The notes beneath the pieces are model-generated. The model saw only the letters and a list, made by a program, of their open reading frames with translations. It was not told where the DNA came from and made no database searches. A DNA stretch of 64,000 nucleotides. Origin: CAZUAQ01 sp964618455. GTDB taxonomy: Bacteria; Planctomycetota; Phycisphaerae; UBA1845; PWPN01. Location of the stretch: assembly GCA_964618455.1 (NCBI GenBank), contig CAZUAQ010000027.1:11132-75131 (forward strand), read 5' to 3'. The position numbers were made by a program, and so were the translations under genes. Shown here piece by piece: positions 27,701-35,775 of this stretch. Position 1 is the first letter of the stretch. Each line of letters opens with the position of its first letter.

Positions 27701-28576
27701 GATGCCCCGCTGGCCGAAGTACGCACTTACGATCGCGCCGAAACGGACGCCTGGGCATTACCGGAGCGTGTGCAGACCGAGCATGACGATCGGCTTCGGC
27801 AGATCGCGGAAGGCAGGCCGTTGGACCGCTCCGAGCCCGGCGACGCCGACGCTGCCGAGGTCCGCAACATCATCGATCGCATCGGTCGCCCTTACGCCCA
27901 CGAGGAGATGACCACACTGCCGGCATCGATCGCCGTCACCGAACTCGAACGTCGAGATGAAGATCCATCTGCCCCAGTCGCGACACGTCCGACGGCGGGA
28001 AGCGACCTGCCGGCGCTCCCCGCCTTCATGGATGCCTCGGCGGATAATGAAAGCATCGCGCGCGGCCTGGCCATGCATCGTTACCTTCAACTTCTGGAAC
28101 TCCAGATTGCCGGAGACGTATCCAGTCTGCGTTCCCAGGCCGAAGCGCTTGCAACCGCCGGTCGTATCAGCCACGAGGACCTGCAACTCCTGGATCTCGA
28201 TGCGATCCATTGGTTCTTTCAGACGGAACCAGGCCGGCGCTTGCGGGCAACGCCTCAACAGGTACGGCGCGAGATCGGCTTCTCCGCGCGTATCGCACCA
28301 CAGCACTACGATTCGGCGATTTCCAGTGATGATCCGCGCGATGCGATGCTCGTACGAGGTATGGTGGATGCGCTGCGGGTGAGCGAGGAAGCCCTGGAGC
28401 TCCTCGACTACAAGACCGACCGCGTTCCGGCCGAACGCATCGGCGAACGCGCAGCCCTGTATCGATCGCAGATTCTCGCTTACACACGAGCCGTTGAAAC
28501 CGTTTATCAAAAGCCGGTCACCAATGCGTGGCTCGTCTTCCTGCACCCGAGGGAGCTGGTTCTCGTAGAGAGATAA
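24785..28576 (+). CDS. addA: ATP-dependent helicase-nuclease subunit AddA
   Basis: AddA is the UvrD-like SF1 helicase plus nuclease of AddAB. The 1263-aa protein has Walker A SAAAGSGKTTVLAER (residues about 26-40), STIHAFCNQLIRRWF (motif Ia region), HVLVDEFQDVDPLQ (motif II), GDIKQSIYRFRLAEP (motif III), and TVHNSKGLEFPVVVL (motif V) with LLYVALTRAREHVMV (motif VI). The C-terminal RecB-family nuclease has LLDYKTDRV. ATG 24785 overlaps addB by 8 nt. The comEC start follows the stop by only 5 nt, so all three genes are probably one transcript. Confidence 0.94.
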   Translation: MTDRLAHLTPAQREAIETVDRSVVVSAAAGSGKTTVLAERCASLICDGPRDQRCTADEILVVTFTEAAASEMRNRIRRAIHARWRENPNDHYLREQLYLIDGAAISTIHAFCNQLIRRWFPQADIDPQAHMLSGDQAAALEQQVLEELFTELYEYTSATGDAFRSMVEVYGGGNDREIMPHVLRMVHYCSSLADPQVWIEESLRRVDPAQPESLFARMDTLQAERLRRELEAQVTHHAQMADMIRTQWPAGSPYADVLDSFGEGLVATRARLVDDTAWESVCTELLEAKYNRVSGRPKEMTESQETEYEMAKGVRGEVKKLFDKRLLGMCHLTRDHFELGLRQIAPHIQALVELTRLFEQRYDDAKSRRAAMDFNDLQRKALTLLTDPDTGGPSSIAKQLQEAYRHVLVDEFQDVDPLQAAILQRVSRESDPDRPGNLFTVGDIKQSIYRFRLAEPKVFSERVSTFREHAEAGRLIHLRENFRSRPNVVEAINAVFKPLMSAPFGGCDYTEEHELFAGLSYPEHEQSFDRTALELHVLQAVTEHTRVDAEEDEDAGSKETGGAWDEELEGIDREAHLIGSRIQSWMGQAGASRVQVATRGPDGGLAMRPVEYRDIVILLRAMPHKAQPIAEVLRRMQIPVAIGREQGRLDGSECRDVIALLRLIDNPRQDIPLAAVLRSPILGDPFNETELVRLRRHQQDLPFHESILDYACGDDEDEFRDRVRTVLGRVEYYRRRAQQVSLAELVTLVCEDHHTLQYVAGLPDGMRRRENLIRLQDLARQFEASGESSLLDFLAYLDELEEGGGPRSSSGAPGSSEDVVRIMTVHNSKGLEFPVVVLADAGKRFNTDDRKGMVLIDREWGIAMRAADGERRVNYDTLLHQLASENARRESLSEEVRLLYVALTRAREHVMVVGRASDALLDTCRQAGGREPTSEISLMSREEAGHPLGWLVAALQTFPIDKVWWGSQRQGPDAPLAEVRTYDRAETDAWALPERVQTEHDDRLRQIAEGRPLDRSEPGDADAAEVRNIIDRIGRPYAHEEMTTLPASIAVTELERRDEDPSAPVATRPTAGSDLPALPAFMDASADNESIARGLAMHRYLQLLELQIAGDVSSLRSQAEALATAGRISHEDLQLLDLDAIHWFFQTEPGRRLRATPQQVRREIGFSARIAPQHYDSAISSDDPRDAMLVRGMVDALRVSEEALELLDYKTDRVPAERIGERAALYRSQILAYTRAVETVYQKPVTNAWLVFLHPRELVLVER

Positions 28577-28581
28577 CCTCC

Positions 28582-31140
28582 ATGCATGAGCGGATGGACG
28601 AATCCGAGTCCGCATTCAGTCGCAGCAGGCGTCCCTCACCCGGACGCGCCGCCATCGTAATGACCTTCGTCCGTTCCAACCCGTTGCTGGCGGTGGCGTC
28701 GGGGCTGGCGATCGGCATCGCCCTCGACGCAGCCTGGCCCATACCCCTCCCGCTTGTGCTCACCTGTTTTCTTGCGTCCACACTCGCGATCCTGTTTCGC
28801 CGCGGTCCGTGGTATCTCTCGCCGGCAGCACTGGTATTGGCAAGTGTGGCGTCCGGGGCAATACTTCATGACATGCACTTCCGCCGCTGGCCCGTCGACC
28901 ATCTCGTTCAATACACCGAGGCCCGTCCCATCCACGCGCATGTGACCGGACGCGTACTCACGCCGCCGGTCATTCGCGAATCCACCGGTCACGTACCCGC
29001 TTTCGCCCAACTCCCGCAAACGCGGTTCGTGCTCTGGGCTGAGTCAATTCGCGGCCGCGACGGCAACATCCCCGTCTCCGGCAAGGTGGCCGTCGTCTTG
29101 CGCGAACCGCACCTGACGCTCAGGGCCGGCGACCGCATCGAACTCTCCGGTAAGATCTACCGTCCCCGCCCATCCTCGAACCCGGGGAGTACGGATTGGG
29201 CATTGCTGCGGAGACAAAACGGCATCCTTGTCGAAGCTTCCGCCGAACACGCCGCCTCCGTGCGGATCCAGCAGCCCGCGCCGGACAACCCCTGGACGCT
29301 CGCCGAACTTCGCCGCCGGGCACGCGTCGCACTGCTCGGTGATCTGTATCCGCGTGAAGTGCCCGGATCGCAGGTTCTCTCCGCCATGGTGCTCGGCCAG
29401 CGGAGCCGCGTGGATCCGGACTTGAACCAGGCATTCGTCGACGCCGGCACCGTCCACTACCTGAGCGTGAGCGGGGCGCATGTCGGCATGCTCGCGTCGG
29501 TTGTCTGGGGAGCAGGATTGCTGGCGGGGTACGATCGCCGCACCATTGCCTGGATCGCCATGGGCACCATCACCGCCTACGCACTTCTGGCCGAGCCTCG
29601 CGCGCCGATCATCCGTGCCGCCGTCATGGCCGACACCTTCTGTCTGGCGGTGCTTCTGCGACGCCCCCTGCGAAGCGTGAACTGGATGGCTGCCGCCGCC
29701 ATCATGCTTCTCATCCTCGATCCCTGTCAGCTCTTTCGCGCCGGCTTTCAGCTTTCATTCGTCACCGTGTGGTCGGTGATTTTCCTCTCGCCGCATGTCC
29801 ACGCATGGGGATCGGCGATCTGGAAGCGATGGCGTCACGGGCCTCATGCAGACCTCCTCCTCGACCTGCGTCGCCGCGTGACCGATACGAAACCCACGTG
29901 GCTTCAACACATCAGTCATGCGTTAAGCTGGTACGTGGCGGTGGCGTTCTCCGCATGGAGCGTCAGTGTGCTTCTCGCGTCGTGGCATTTTCAGCAGGTG
30001 TCCATGTGGGGCTGGCTGGGGTCGCTGCTGGCCATGCCCCTGGTGTGGCTCGCGCTCGTGCTCGGCTTGATCAAAACAGTGCTCTCGATGATCGCGCCAC
30101 CACTCGGGGCGCTGCCGGCGCCTTTGCTGACCTTGGTGACCGACGGTCTCATCGCCCTCGTTCAGGCGGTGGCCGCGCTTCCGGGCTCGGGCATGCGGAC
30201 CTCCGCTGTACCCGCGTGGCTGGTGATCTCGGGCCTGTTGATAGTGGGCGTCGTCAGCGTGAAACGTCGTCTGCGACTCCCATCCCGATGGATCGTGCCG
30301 GCCGGGCTTGCATGGCTGGTGCTGCTGATCTTCGCTCAAGGGCCGAAGTGGACCGGCGGGGCGCTCCGACTGCAGGTGCTGTCGGTCGGCAGCGGAACAA
30401 CCACGGTGATCCACCTCCCGGACGGCCGGGCGATGCTGTACGACATCGGTTCACATCCTCCCTACGACGTCGAGAAGTGGACACTCGGTCCGTATCTTGC
30501 CCATGAACGCGTCGCGCGACTCGATACCGTGTTCCTCAGCCATCCGAACTGGGATCACTACGGTGGTCTTTTCGAGGTCCTGCCGCGCCGCAAAGTCTTG
30601 CAGATCGTCACCACACCGTATTTCCGCCATCTGAGCACGCCCGACAGCCTGCCCGGTCGGCTGCATCGCGAAGTCATCGCACGCCACATCCCGTGGAGTG
30701 AACGGGTTCGAGGCGATCGCTTGATCGAACAGGGTGAAGTCACGATTGACGTGCTGTGGCCGCCACCCATCGAAGAAGGGGGCTTCAGCGAGGCCAACGA
30801 GTCCTCGCTGGTCCTTCGTATCACGTATGGGAATCAGCGGATCCTGCTGTGCGGAGATATCCAGGAACAGGCACAATCGCAATTGATCATGTCAGCAGAT
30901 CTCCAAGCCGACGTGCTGCTCCTGCCACACCATGGCGGCGTCGATCCGACGACCACCGCATTCATCGAGGCCGTGAACCCGGCGATCTGCATCCGTTCAA
31001 GTGGTCAGCGCGATGACGAGACGCGTAACGGGCTGCTCGATCTCGTGGCGGGGCGGACCTACTACAACACCGCCGACCACGGCGCGATCGAAGTCACGCT
31101 TTCCAAGACGGGTGTTCAATGCACATCGTTTCTTCGTTAA
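28582..31140 (+). CDS. comEC: DNA internalisation-related competence protein ComEC/Rec2
   Basis: ComEC forms the inner-membrane channel for single-stranded DNA uptake during transformation. The 852-aa protein has N-terminal membrane segments, an OB-like soluble domain (residues about 90-230), a Competence-domain helix bundle including YLSVSGAHVGML, and a C-terminal metallo-beta-lactamase domain with SHPNWDHYGGL and LLPHHGG. ATG 28582 starts 5 nt after the addA stop. Linking comEC to addAB in one unit ties DNA import to recombination or degradation of linear DNA. No comEA or type IV pilus gene is in the window. Confidence 0.92.
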   Translation: MHERMDESESAFSRSRRPSPGRAAIVMTFVRSNPLLAVASGLAIGIALDAAWPIPLPLVLTCFLASTLAILFRRGPWYLSPAALVLASVASGAILHDMHFRRWPVDHLVQYTEARPIHAHVTGRVLTPPVIRESTGHVPAFAQLPQTRFVLWAESIRGRDGNIPVSGKVAVVLREPHLTLRAGDRIELSGKIYRPRPSSNPGSTDWALLRRQNGILVEASAEHAASVRIQQPAPDNPWTLAELRRRARVALLGDLYPREVPGSQVLSAMVLGQRSRVDPDLNQAFVDAGTVHYLSVSGAHVGMLASVVWGAGLLAGYDRRTIAWIAMGTITAYALLAEPRAPIIRAAVMADTFCLAVLLRRPLRSVNWMAAAAIMLLILDPCQLFRAGFQLSFVTVWSVIFLSPHVHAWGSAIWKRWRHGPHADLLLDLRRRVTDTKPTWLQHISHALSWYVAVAFSAWSVSVLLASWHFQQVSMWGWLGSLLAMPLVWLALVLGLIKTVLSMIAPPLGALPAPLLTLVTDGLIALVQAVAALPGSGMRTSAVPAWLVISGLLIVGVVSVKRRLRLPSRWIVPAGLAWLVLLIFAQGPKWTGGALRLQVLSVGSGTTTVIHLPDGRAMLYDIGSHPPYDVEKWTLGPYLAHERVARLDTVFLSHPNWDHYGGLFEVLPRRKVLQIVTTPYFRHLSTPDSLPGRLHREVIARHIPWSERVRGDRLIEQGEVTIDVLWPPPIEEGGFSEANESSLVLRITYGNQRILLCGDIQEQAQSQLIMSADLQADVLLLPHHGGVDPTTTAFIEAVNPAICIRSSGQRDDETRNGLLDLVAGRTYYNTADHGAIEVTLSKTGVQCTSFLR

Positions 31141-31160
31141 ATGATTGAAGCGATGGGTTG

Positions 31161-32276
31161 TCAGGCAGGCGCATCTGATGACGCCTCGCTTGGTGTGACG
31201 TAGTTGTTCCTCACGATCAGGAAACACCACGCACACAGTCCGCCGCAGATGACGAAGAAAGCGAGAAATACGGGAAAGCCACCGACCTGGAAGGCAATCT
31301 CATGCTGGCTGGTCAGCATGGTGAAATTCACGAGATGCATGCGGATTGATTCGCGTACCACGGCCAATCCGATCAGCCCGATTGCGCTGCCGATCGTCGC
31401 CAGTGTCAGCCACCCGGTGACGAATCGGCCTCGGCGAAGCAGGCCGATCCATGCAATGATCTGAATGACCAGCCCGGCGGCAAACATGACCGTGTACACG
31501 CTCGCCAGTATGCCGAAGATCGCGATATGCGTCACGTTTTCGTATGAAAAGTAAACCCACGTTCCGCACGACATCGTACCCAAGACACCGATCAAAGCCA
31601 GCGTACTGCAACGTCGTGCCTCCAACATGGCATCGGGTTGCCCATGTTTCTGCTGGTACCAGAGCTGCCACGACGCGAACAGGATCATCGTGGGTACGGC
31701 GCTGATCACCCAGAACGTCAGTCTCGGGGCCATCTGTACGAGTTCATAGCCAGAGGTGCTTTCGGCATAGGCCGTATTCCAGGCCGATGCGGAAGAGATG
31801 CTCACCAGGTGGTTGGCAGTCCAGGAGTAACCAATGTAGAGAAACAGCAGAAAGCTCACCACGCCGACAGCCAGGCGCAGAACCACGGACCACGCGCCGA
31901 TCTTCTTACTCTTGAACACGTAGCACAAGTAAAAGGCGACAATCAGTACGGGCAGAATGCTCATCCACCGATGCGAGCCGAGAAGATTGGCGGTGTAGAA
32001 TCGATGCTGATACAGAATCTGAACGAATAGCAGAGGAGCAACACCCGCCGTGATCGCGGCGCTGAGCATGAACGGCATCCAGTCGCGCAGGATCAACGCC
32101 ATCGGGCTGCGCTGGCGTTGCAGCGTTCCGCCGGTAAACAGGCTGACCACGGCCAGGTAGCCCGTCCCCGCCAGCACGTAGTTCATGAAGATCACGTGAA
32201 TGACCCACGTCACCACGTAGAGCACCAGGTAAATGATCGTGGCCGGGGGAAATCCAATCGGAAAAACACTGTCCAT
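31161..32276 (-). CDS. cytochrome bd superfamily second subunit, CydA-related (CydA'-like)
   Basis: This 371-aa membrane protein has about nine hydrophobic helices. Its first helix, VTWVIHVIFMNYVLAGTGYL, parallels the helix of its upstream neighbour that carries the haem-ligand histidine (GIFHVFMAQFAIGGGFLM), and the second helix ITAGVAPLLFVQILYQHRF parallels the CydA segment ATGVGMWF. However the paired Glu residues of CydA helix 3 are absent. I therefore read it as a CydA paralogue taking the place of CydB, as in CydAA'-type members of the superfamily. It starts 42 bp after the CydA-like gene ends. The family call is inferred from helix patterns. Confidence 0.6.
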   Translation of the reverse strand: MDSVFPIGFPPATIIYLVLYVVTWVIHVIFMNYVLAGTGYLAVVSLFTGGTLQRQRSPMALILRDWMPFMLSAAITAGVAPLLFVQILYQHRFYTANLLGSHRWMSILPVLIVAFYLCYVFKSKKIGAWSVVLRLAVGVVSFLLFLYIGYSWTANHLVSISSASAWNTAYAESTSGYELVQMAPRLTFWVISAVPTMILFASWQLWYQQKHGQPDAMLEARRCSTLALIGVLGTMSCGTWVYFSYENVTHIAIFGILASVYTVMFAAGLVIQIIAWIGLLRRGRFVTGWLTLATIGSAIGLIGLAVVRESIRMHLVNFTMLTSQHEIAFQVGGFPVFLAFFVICGGLCAWCFLIVRNNYVTPSEASSDAPA

Positions 32277-32318
32277 GACATGACCCTCAATGCATCATTT
32301 CAACTCGTGAGTCGGCCT

Positions 32319-33776
32319 TCAGCTTCGTGGCATGCGATCAACTTCTGCCGCCGCATCCTCCGATTCAGGGTCCTGAAGATAACCCGGCTTCGTTCCCGCC
32401 TCGTCCAGCCACGCCTGGATTCTCTTCAGAACGGGATCGTCTTCCTCGGACACTGCTGCAGCCCACTCCGAAGGCTGATCCGCTTGATGCCACTCCAGAT
32501 ACTGAACTAGCGCTTCGAGTTCCTCTGCCGTACCCGCGAAGGGTGGCATGAAAGGTTTGGTCAATTGTAGCTTTGCGATCATCATCCGCTTCTGATCCGG
32601 CCTCCACGTGCCTGTCAGGTGATTCAGTCCGTTCACGCCATCCATGGTGTGGCAGACACTGCACTGTTTTCGGAAGACCTTGGCGCCCAGAACGAGTTGC
32701 GGTTGCTCGGGCGTCAAGCCCTGACGCAACGGGTAGGGATCGTACGTGACGGATCCGACCTTTCGCATGTACTGCAGTTCGTCCTGCGTGATGCTGTTGG
32801 AGTAAAGATACTCACGAATGGTGAAGGGCTTGCGTGTGCCTTCCCGAATGAACTCACCGCCGGCCGTGGCGAAGAATGCCAGCACAGTCAGCAGTGTGGC
32901 CGTCGCCCCGTTGATGTAGAGCTTCTGACGAACGAGACCGACCACGGCGTATCCACCGACCAGCACCGACATCGCGACGGTCAGGTTCAGGAAGATCGTC
33001 ATCGTCGCCGATCCACCCAGCACCCACGATCGACTGTCCTCCGGTATGGCGAGTAGATACCAGATGCCCATGACGGGCATGGCGACGATCGGCAATAGCA
33101 GGTGCGCCGCCTTGCGGATCAGCTCCGCCCGGGCCTCACGCGAGGTCTCCAGTGTGTTGATGACGATGCACGCTGCAAGGGAAGCGATCGTCAGTGACGC
33201 GACCGTGCGATAGAACAGCGACGGCCAGAAACTCGCATTGAAGAAGCCCGCCCATAAACCTCCGCCGGTCAGCCATCCGCCGGGGGTCAACTGCCACGAG
33301 AGAATGCCGTTGATCCAGAACAGGCTCATCCACGCCGCCACGCTGTACAGAACCAGAAGCGTCATCCGGGCCCGATCATTCAGGACCCTGGCGTAGCGAT
33401 AGAAGGCGTAACCCGCCACAACCTCGAGGCAGAAAAACGTCCATTCCGTCGCCCACAGCCAGTGGAATTCATCGATCATCACACCGATTGTGCGCGGGCT
33501 GATCTGAATGCTCGTGAACCACATGCCCACGCCGGTCACCGCCCCGAGCACGAAACTCAGCAGCACCAGGACGCGGAAGTAGCTGTCGAGGAAGTGCCGG
33601 GCGTGCGTCGATCGGCCGGTCATGGCCAACCACTGGAAATAGCACATCAGGAAGCCGCCACCGATGGCGAACTGAGCCATGAATACGTGAAAAATCCCCA
33701 AGCCGCCGATGATTAGACCTTTCATCAGCGGGCCGTAGGAACTTAGCGGATAATAGGTCAGCTGTAATGGATCCAT
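32319..33776 (-). CDS. cytochrome bd-type CydA-like subunit fused to a C-terminal cytochrome c domain
   Basis: The 485-aa protein is a CydA relative. The helix-1 histidine (GIFHVFMAQFAI), the pair of Glu residues in WATEWTFFCLEVVAG, and REGTRKPFTI (comparable to the GRQPW motif) line up with CydA. After the last helix a haem c domain appears with CSVCHTMDG and a Met ligand in FMPPFAG. A C-terminal tail of acidic character follows. ATG 33776 is preferred; an AGGTGG lies 10 nt upstream and the N-terminus then matches the first helix. The fused cytochrome c suggests a cytochrome c electron donor or an internal electron relay. Whether it reduces O2 or NO is not known. Confidence 0.75.
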   Translation of the reverse strand: MDPLQLTYYPLSSYGPLMKGLIIGGLGIFHVFMAQFAIGGGFLMCYFQWLAMTGRSTHARHFLDSYFRVLVLLSFVLGAVTGVGMWFTSIQISPRTIGVMIDEFHWLWATEWTFFCLEVVAGYAFYRYARVLNDRARMTLLVLYSVAAWMSLFWINGILSWQLTPGGWLTGGGLWAGFFNASFWPSLFYRTVASLTIASLAACIVINTLETSREARAELIRKAAHLLLPIVAMPVMGIWYLLAIPEDSRSWVLGGSATMTIFLNLTVAMSVLVGGYAVVGLVRQKLYINGATATLLTVLAFFATAGGEFIREGTRKPFTIREYLYSNSITQDELQYMRKVGSVTYDPYPLRQGLTPEQPQLVLGAKVFRKQCSVCHTMDGVNGLNHLTGTWRPDQKRMMIAKLQLTKPFMPPFAGTAEELEALVQYLEWHQADQPSEWAAAVSEEDDPVLKRIQAWLDEAGTKPGYLQDPESEDAAAEVDRMPRS

Positions 33777-33825
33777 GACGATGTTGCCACCTCGTAATAC
33801 ACGGAGCACCTCAACGGAAAACGTC

Positions 33826-33854
33826 AGGATAGGGAAGGCATTCAATCACATCAA
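33826..33854 (-). promoter_or_regulatory. possible promoter of the bd-type operon
   Basis: On the minus strand TTGATG (33854-33849) and TATCCT (33831-33826) are separated by 17 bp, about 50 nt before the CydA-like start. The -35 overlaps a TTGAT-like half-site that could be read as a weak Fnr/Dnr-type site, but the second half is not matched. Confidence 0.35.
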
Positions 33855-33948
33855 GTCGATAGAAAGACACACAAATAAAAAATAGTGACTCAGGCTTTGT
33901 CCTTGCCCTAGTGCAGCATGGCAAGGCATCGGAGTTGGCGTCGGTATG

Positions 33949-34980
33949 TCATCCACAGGAAAACGGAGTCCGTGTATCCAATAAGCGTTGGGCGGCATCC
34001 CGGCCGCTGAGATAGGCTCCCTCCACGCGTGCCTTGCGGCACCAGTCACCGGCGACGACAAGGGAACGTTCAGCATCGTGCAGGCATCCCGCCTCGAGCG
34101 GCGATTCCGGCAGGGCGTAACGCCACCGATGAGCTTCGGCGTAAACGGGACCCAGTGCAGGCACTCCCGGCAGGCGGCGGAAGGCATCGAGCAACAGCGG
34201 TGGGATTTCCGAGGGATCACGTTCGAGATGAGACTGCGACCAATCCGGCCCCGCATGGAGCACCCAGCTCTCGTTGGTGGGTCGGCCGGGCTTGGAATTG
34301 TTCCTCGCAATCCAGGAAAGCGGTGAGTCGTGCACGAACGCCGCGTCGTAATCGATCTCGAGCGGTTTCTCGAAGCCCAGCATTACCGCCCAGCACGGCA
34401 GAAGCACGCATTGGCGGACCGATTCCACGAAGGAATGACCATGCGGCAGCAACTCCGCCACCTGCTCAGCGGGCAATGCGAGCACGAGGCTTTCATACGG
34501 GCCGAGCAGTCGGCCCTCGTCGCCGTACAGTTGCCACACGCCATCGCGACGATCCAAACGCCGCACCCGCGTTTCAGTAATGATATTCAGGTCCGCCGCC
34601 AGATCTTTGACGAGAGCATTCATGCCTGGAACGGCGACATACCGCGTCTGTGACGTGCTTGGGCGAATCTTTTCATCTTCCAGGGAGACGATTCGTCCAC
34701 GCCACTCGGCCGCGACACCACGCGCGAGAGCCCCCTCGACGTAGGCGGCGAAACACTCGTCCCGCGCGGTGAAGTATTGTGCTCCATGGTCGAAGGCATA
34801 GGGCTCCCGCCGACGGACGGACATCCGGCCACCCACCCCTCGACTCTTCTCAAAGACCGTCACATCCCATCCGCGGGCCTGAAGTTCGCGGGCCGCGTTG
34901 ACGCCCGCCAGTCCGGCGCCGATCACCGCGACGGTAGATGACAAGGTTTCGTTTGTCGGTGATCGTGTTGTGAAATTCAC
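33949..34980 (-). CDS. FAD-dependent oxidoreductase, renalase/amine-oxidase-like
   Basis: The 343-aa protein opens with the dinucleotide-binding motif VAVIGAGLAGVNAARELQ, followed by VTVFEKSRGVGGRMS (the second FAD-binding element) and FDHGAQYFTAR. A C-terminal VVAGDWCRKARVEGAYLSG segment closes the FAD site. The closest group known to me is the renalase-like NAD(P)/FAD-dependent oxidoreductases. GTG 34980 is chosen because AAGGGA lies 5 nt upstream; a TTG at 35022 would add 14 residues. The substrate is unknown. It is on the same strand as the bd-type genes but 172 bp upstream of their start, so co-regulation is only possible. Confidence 0.82.
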   Translation of the reverse strand: MNFTTRSPTNETLSSTVAVIGAGLAGVNAARELQARGWDVTVFEKSRGVGGRMSVRRREPYAFDHGAQYFTARDECFAAYVEGALARGVAAEWRGRIVSLEDEKIRPSTSQTRYVAVPGMNALVKDLAADLNIITETRVRRLDRRDGVWQLYGDEGRLLGPYESLVLALPAEQVAELLPHGHSFVESVRQCVLLPCWAVMLGFEKPLEIDYDAAFVHDSPLSWIARNNSKPGRPTNESWVLHAGPDWSQSHLERDPSEIPPLLLDAFRRLPGVPALGPVYAEAHRWRYALPESPLEAGCLHDAERSLVVAGDWCRKARVEGAYLSGRDAAQRLLDTRTPFSCG

Positions 34981-35123
34981 GAGATCCCTTGCGTTGTCGT
35001 GTAGTTCTCGCCACTGCGTCAATCATGAGCCTACAATCTTAATATCAGTGATGGTAGTCGGTCCTCCAACGCTGGGACCACGTCCTTGGGCACAGGCATT
35101 ACAAAAAAGCCCTGACCCATCTG

Positions 35124-35534
35124 ATGGCCTTCGAGAGGAGCGAGAGACCGGTGTTCACAAATGAGCAGATTGACCTGGCTCGCCGGCTGAAGCAGGCGGG
35201 GCTCGAATGGCAGCCGCGGCCCGGCCACTATGTCTACGACGAGGCCGGCATGATCGAGCCGCCCTCGCCATTTCAGGAACGCGTCTACTTCATACTGGAC
35301 CTGAAGCACTTTCTCCGCCGCAGCGGGACCATCGATGAACTGAAGCGGGGCATGACCTGGCTGCCGCTCTGGCATCAGGCCCGGGAGATCGCAAGCCGTG
35401 TCGAGATCGACGACGCCACGATCACATCACGATTGTCGGCAGCGGATGCGTTCGTGCAGCGCAGGGAACTTGACCTGCTCTATACGCTCATTCTCGAACG
35501 CCTGACCCGTGGGCATGGGCCAGCCGCGTCGTAA
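35124..35534 (+). CDS. conserved-looking hypothetical protein (136 aa)
   Basis: I do not recognise this 136-aa soluble protein. It has a helix-rich sequence with FTNEQIDLARRLKQAGLEWQ, RPGHYVYDEAG, an aromatic FQERVYFILDLKHFLRR, and the WLPLWHQAREIA segment, all suggesting a compact alpha-helical fold. No signal peptide is seen. ATG 35124 is used; a GTG at 35151 is an alternative and has AGAGGA-type sequence upstream. It lies between the divergent FAD gene and tRNA-Leu(TAG). The absence of stops and the amino acid pattern argue that it is translated, but no role can be given. Confidence 0.6.
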   Translation: MAFERSERPVFTNEQIDLARRLKQAGLEWQPRPGHYVYDEAGMIEPPSPFQERVYFILDLKHFLRRSGTIDELKRGMTWLPLWHQAREIASRVEIDDATITSRLSAADAFVQRRELDLLYTLILERLTRGHGPAAS

Positions 35535-35591
35535 CCGGATGCCGGCGAAGCCATGATCGCATCAGCACGTCGGGAAACAACCAACCGCCAA

Positions 35592-35620
35592 TTGCATTCA
35601 CCCATGCAAAACCCTAGCAT
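35592..35620 (+). promoter_or_regulatory. putative promoter of tRNA-Leu(TAG)
   Basis: TTGCAT (35592-35597) and TAGCAT (35615-35620) are separated by 17 bp, about 40 nt before the tRNA gene. The -10 is imperfect. Confidence 0.4.
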
Positions 35621-35661
35621 GATTTCAAGCACGCTTCACCCAAGAGCGGCTCCATCCAGCA

Positions 35662-35743
35662 GCGCGAGTGGCGGAATTGGCAGACGCGCAGGATTTAGGT
35701 TCCTGTACCGTAAGGTGTGGGGGTTCGACTCCCCCCTCGCGCA
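35662..35743 (+). tRNA. tRNA-Leu (anticodon TAG)
   Basis: The 82-nt class II tRNA has acceptor GCGCGAG/CTCGCGC, a D arm with AATTGGCAGACGC, anticodon stem CAGGA/TCCTG around loop TTTAGGT (anticodon TAG), a variable arm, and a T arm with GGGTTCGACTCCC. The discriminator base is A. CCA is not encoded. A lipoprotein gene begins 32 nt downstream, with no obvious terminator between them. Confidence 0.94.
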
Positions 35744-35775
35744 GTATGAGAAGTCCATCTGAACAGGTTCAGCCG

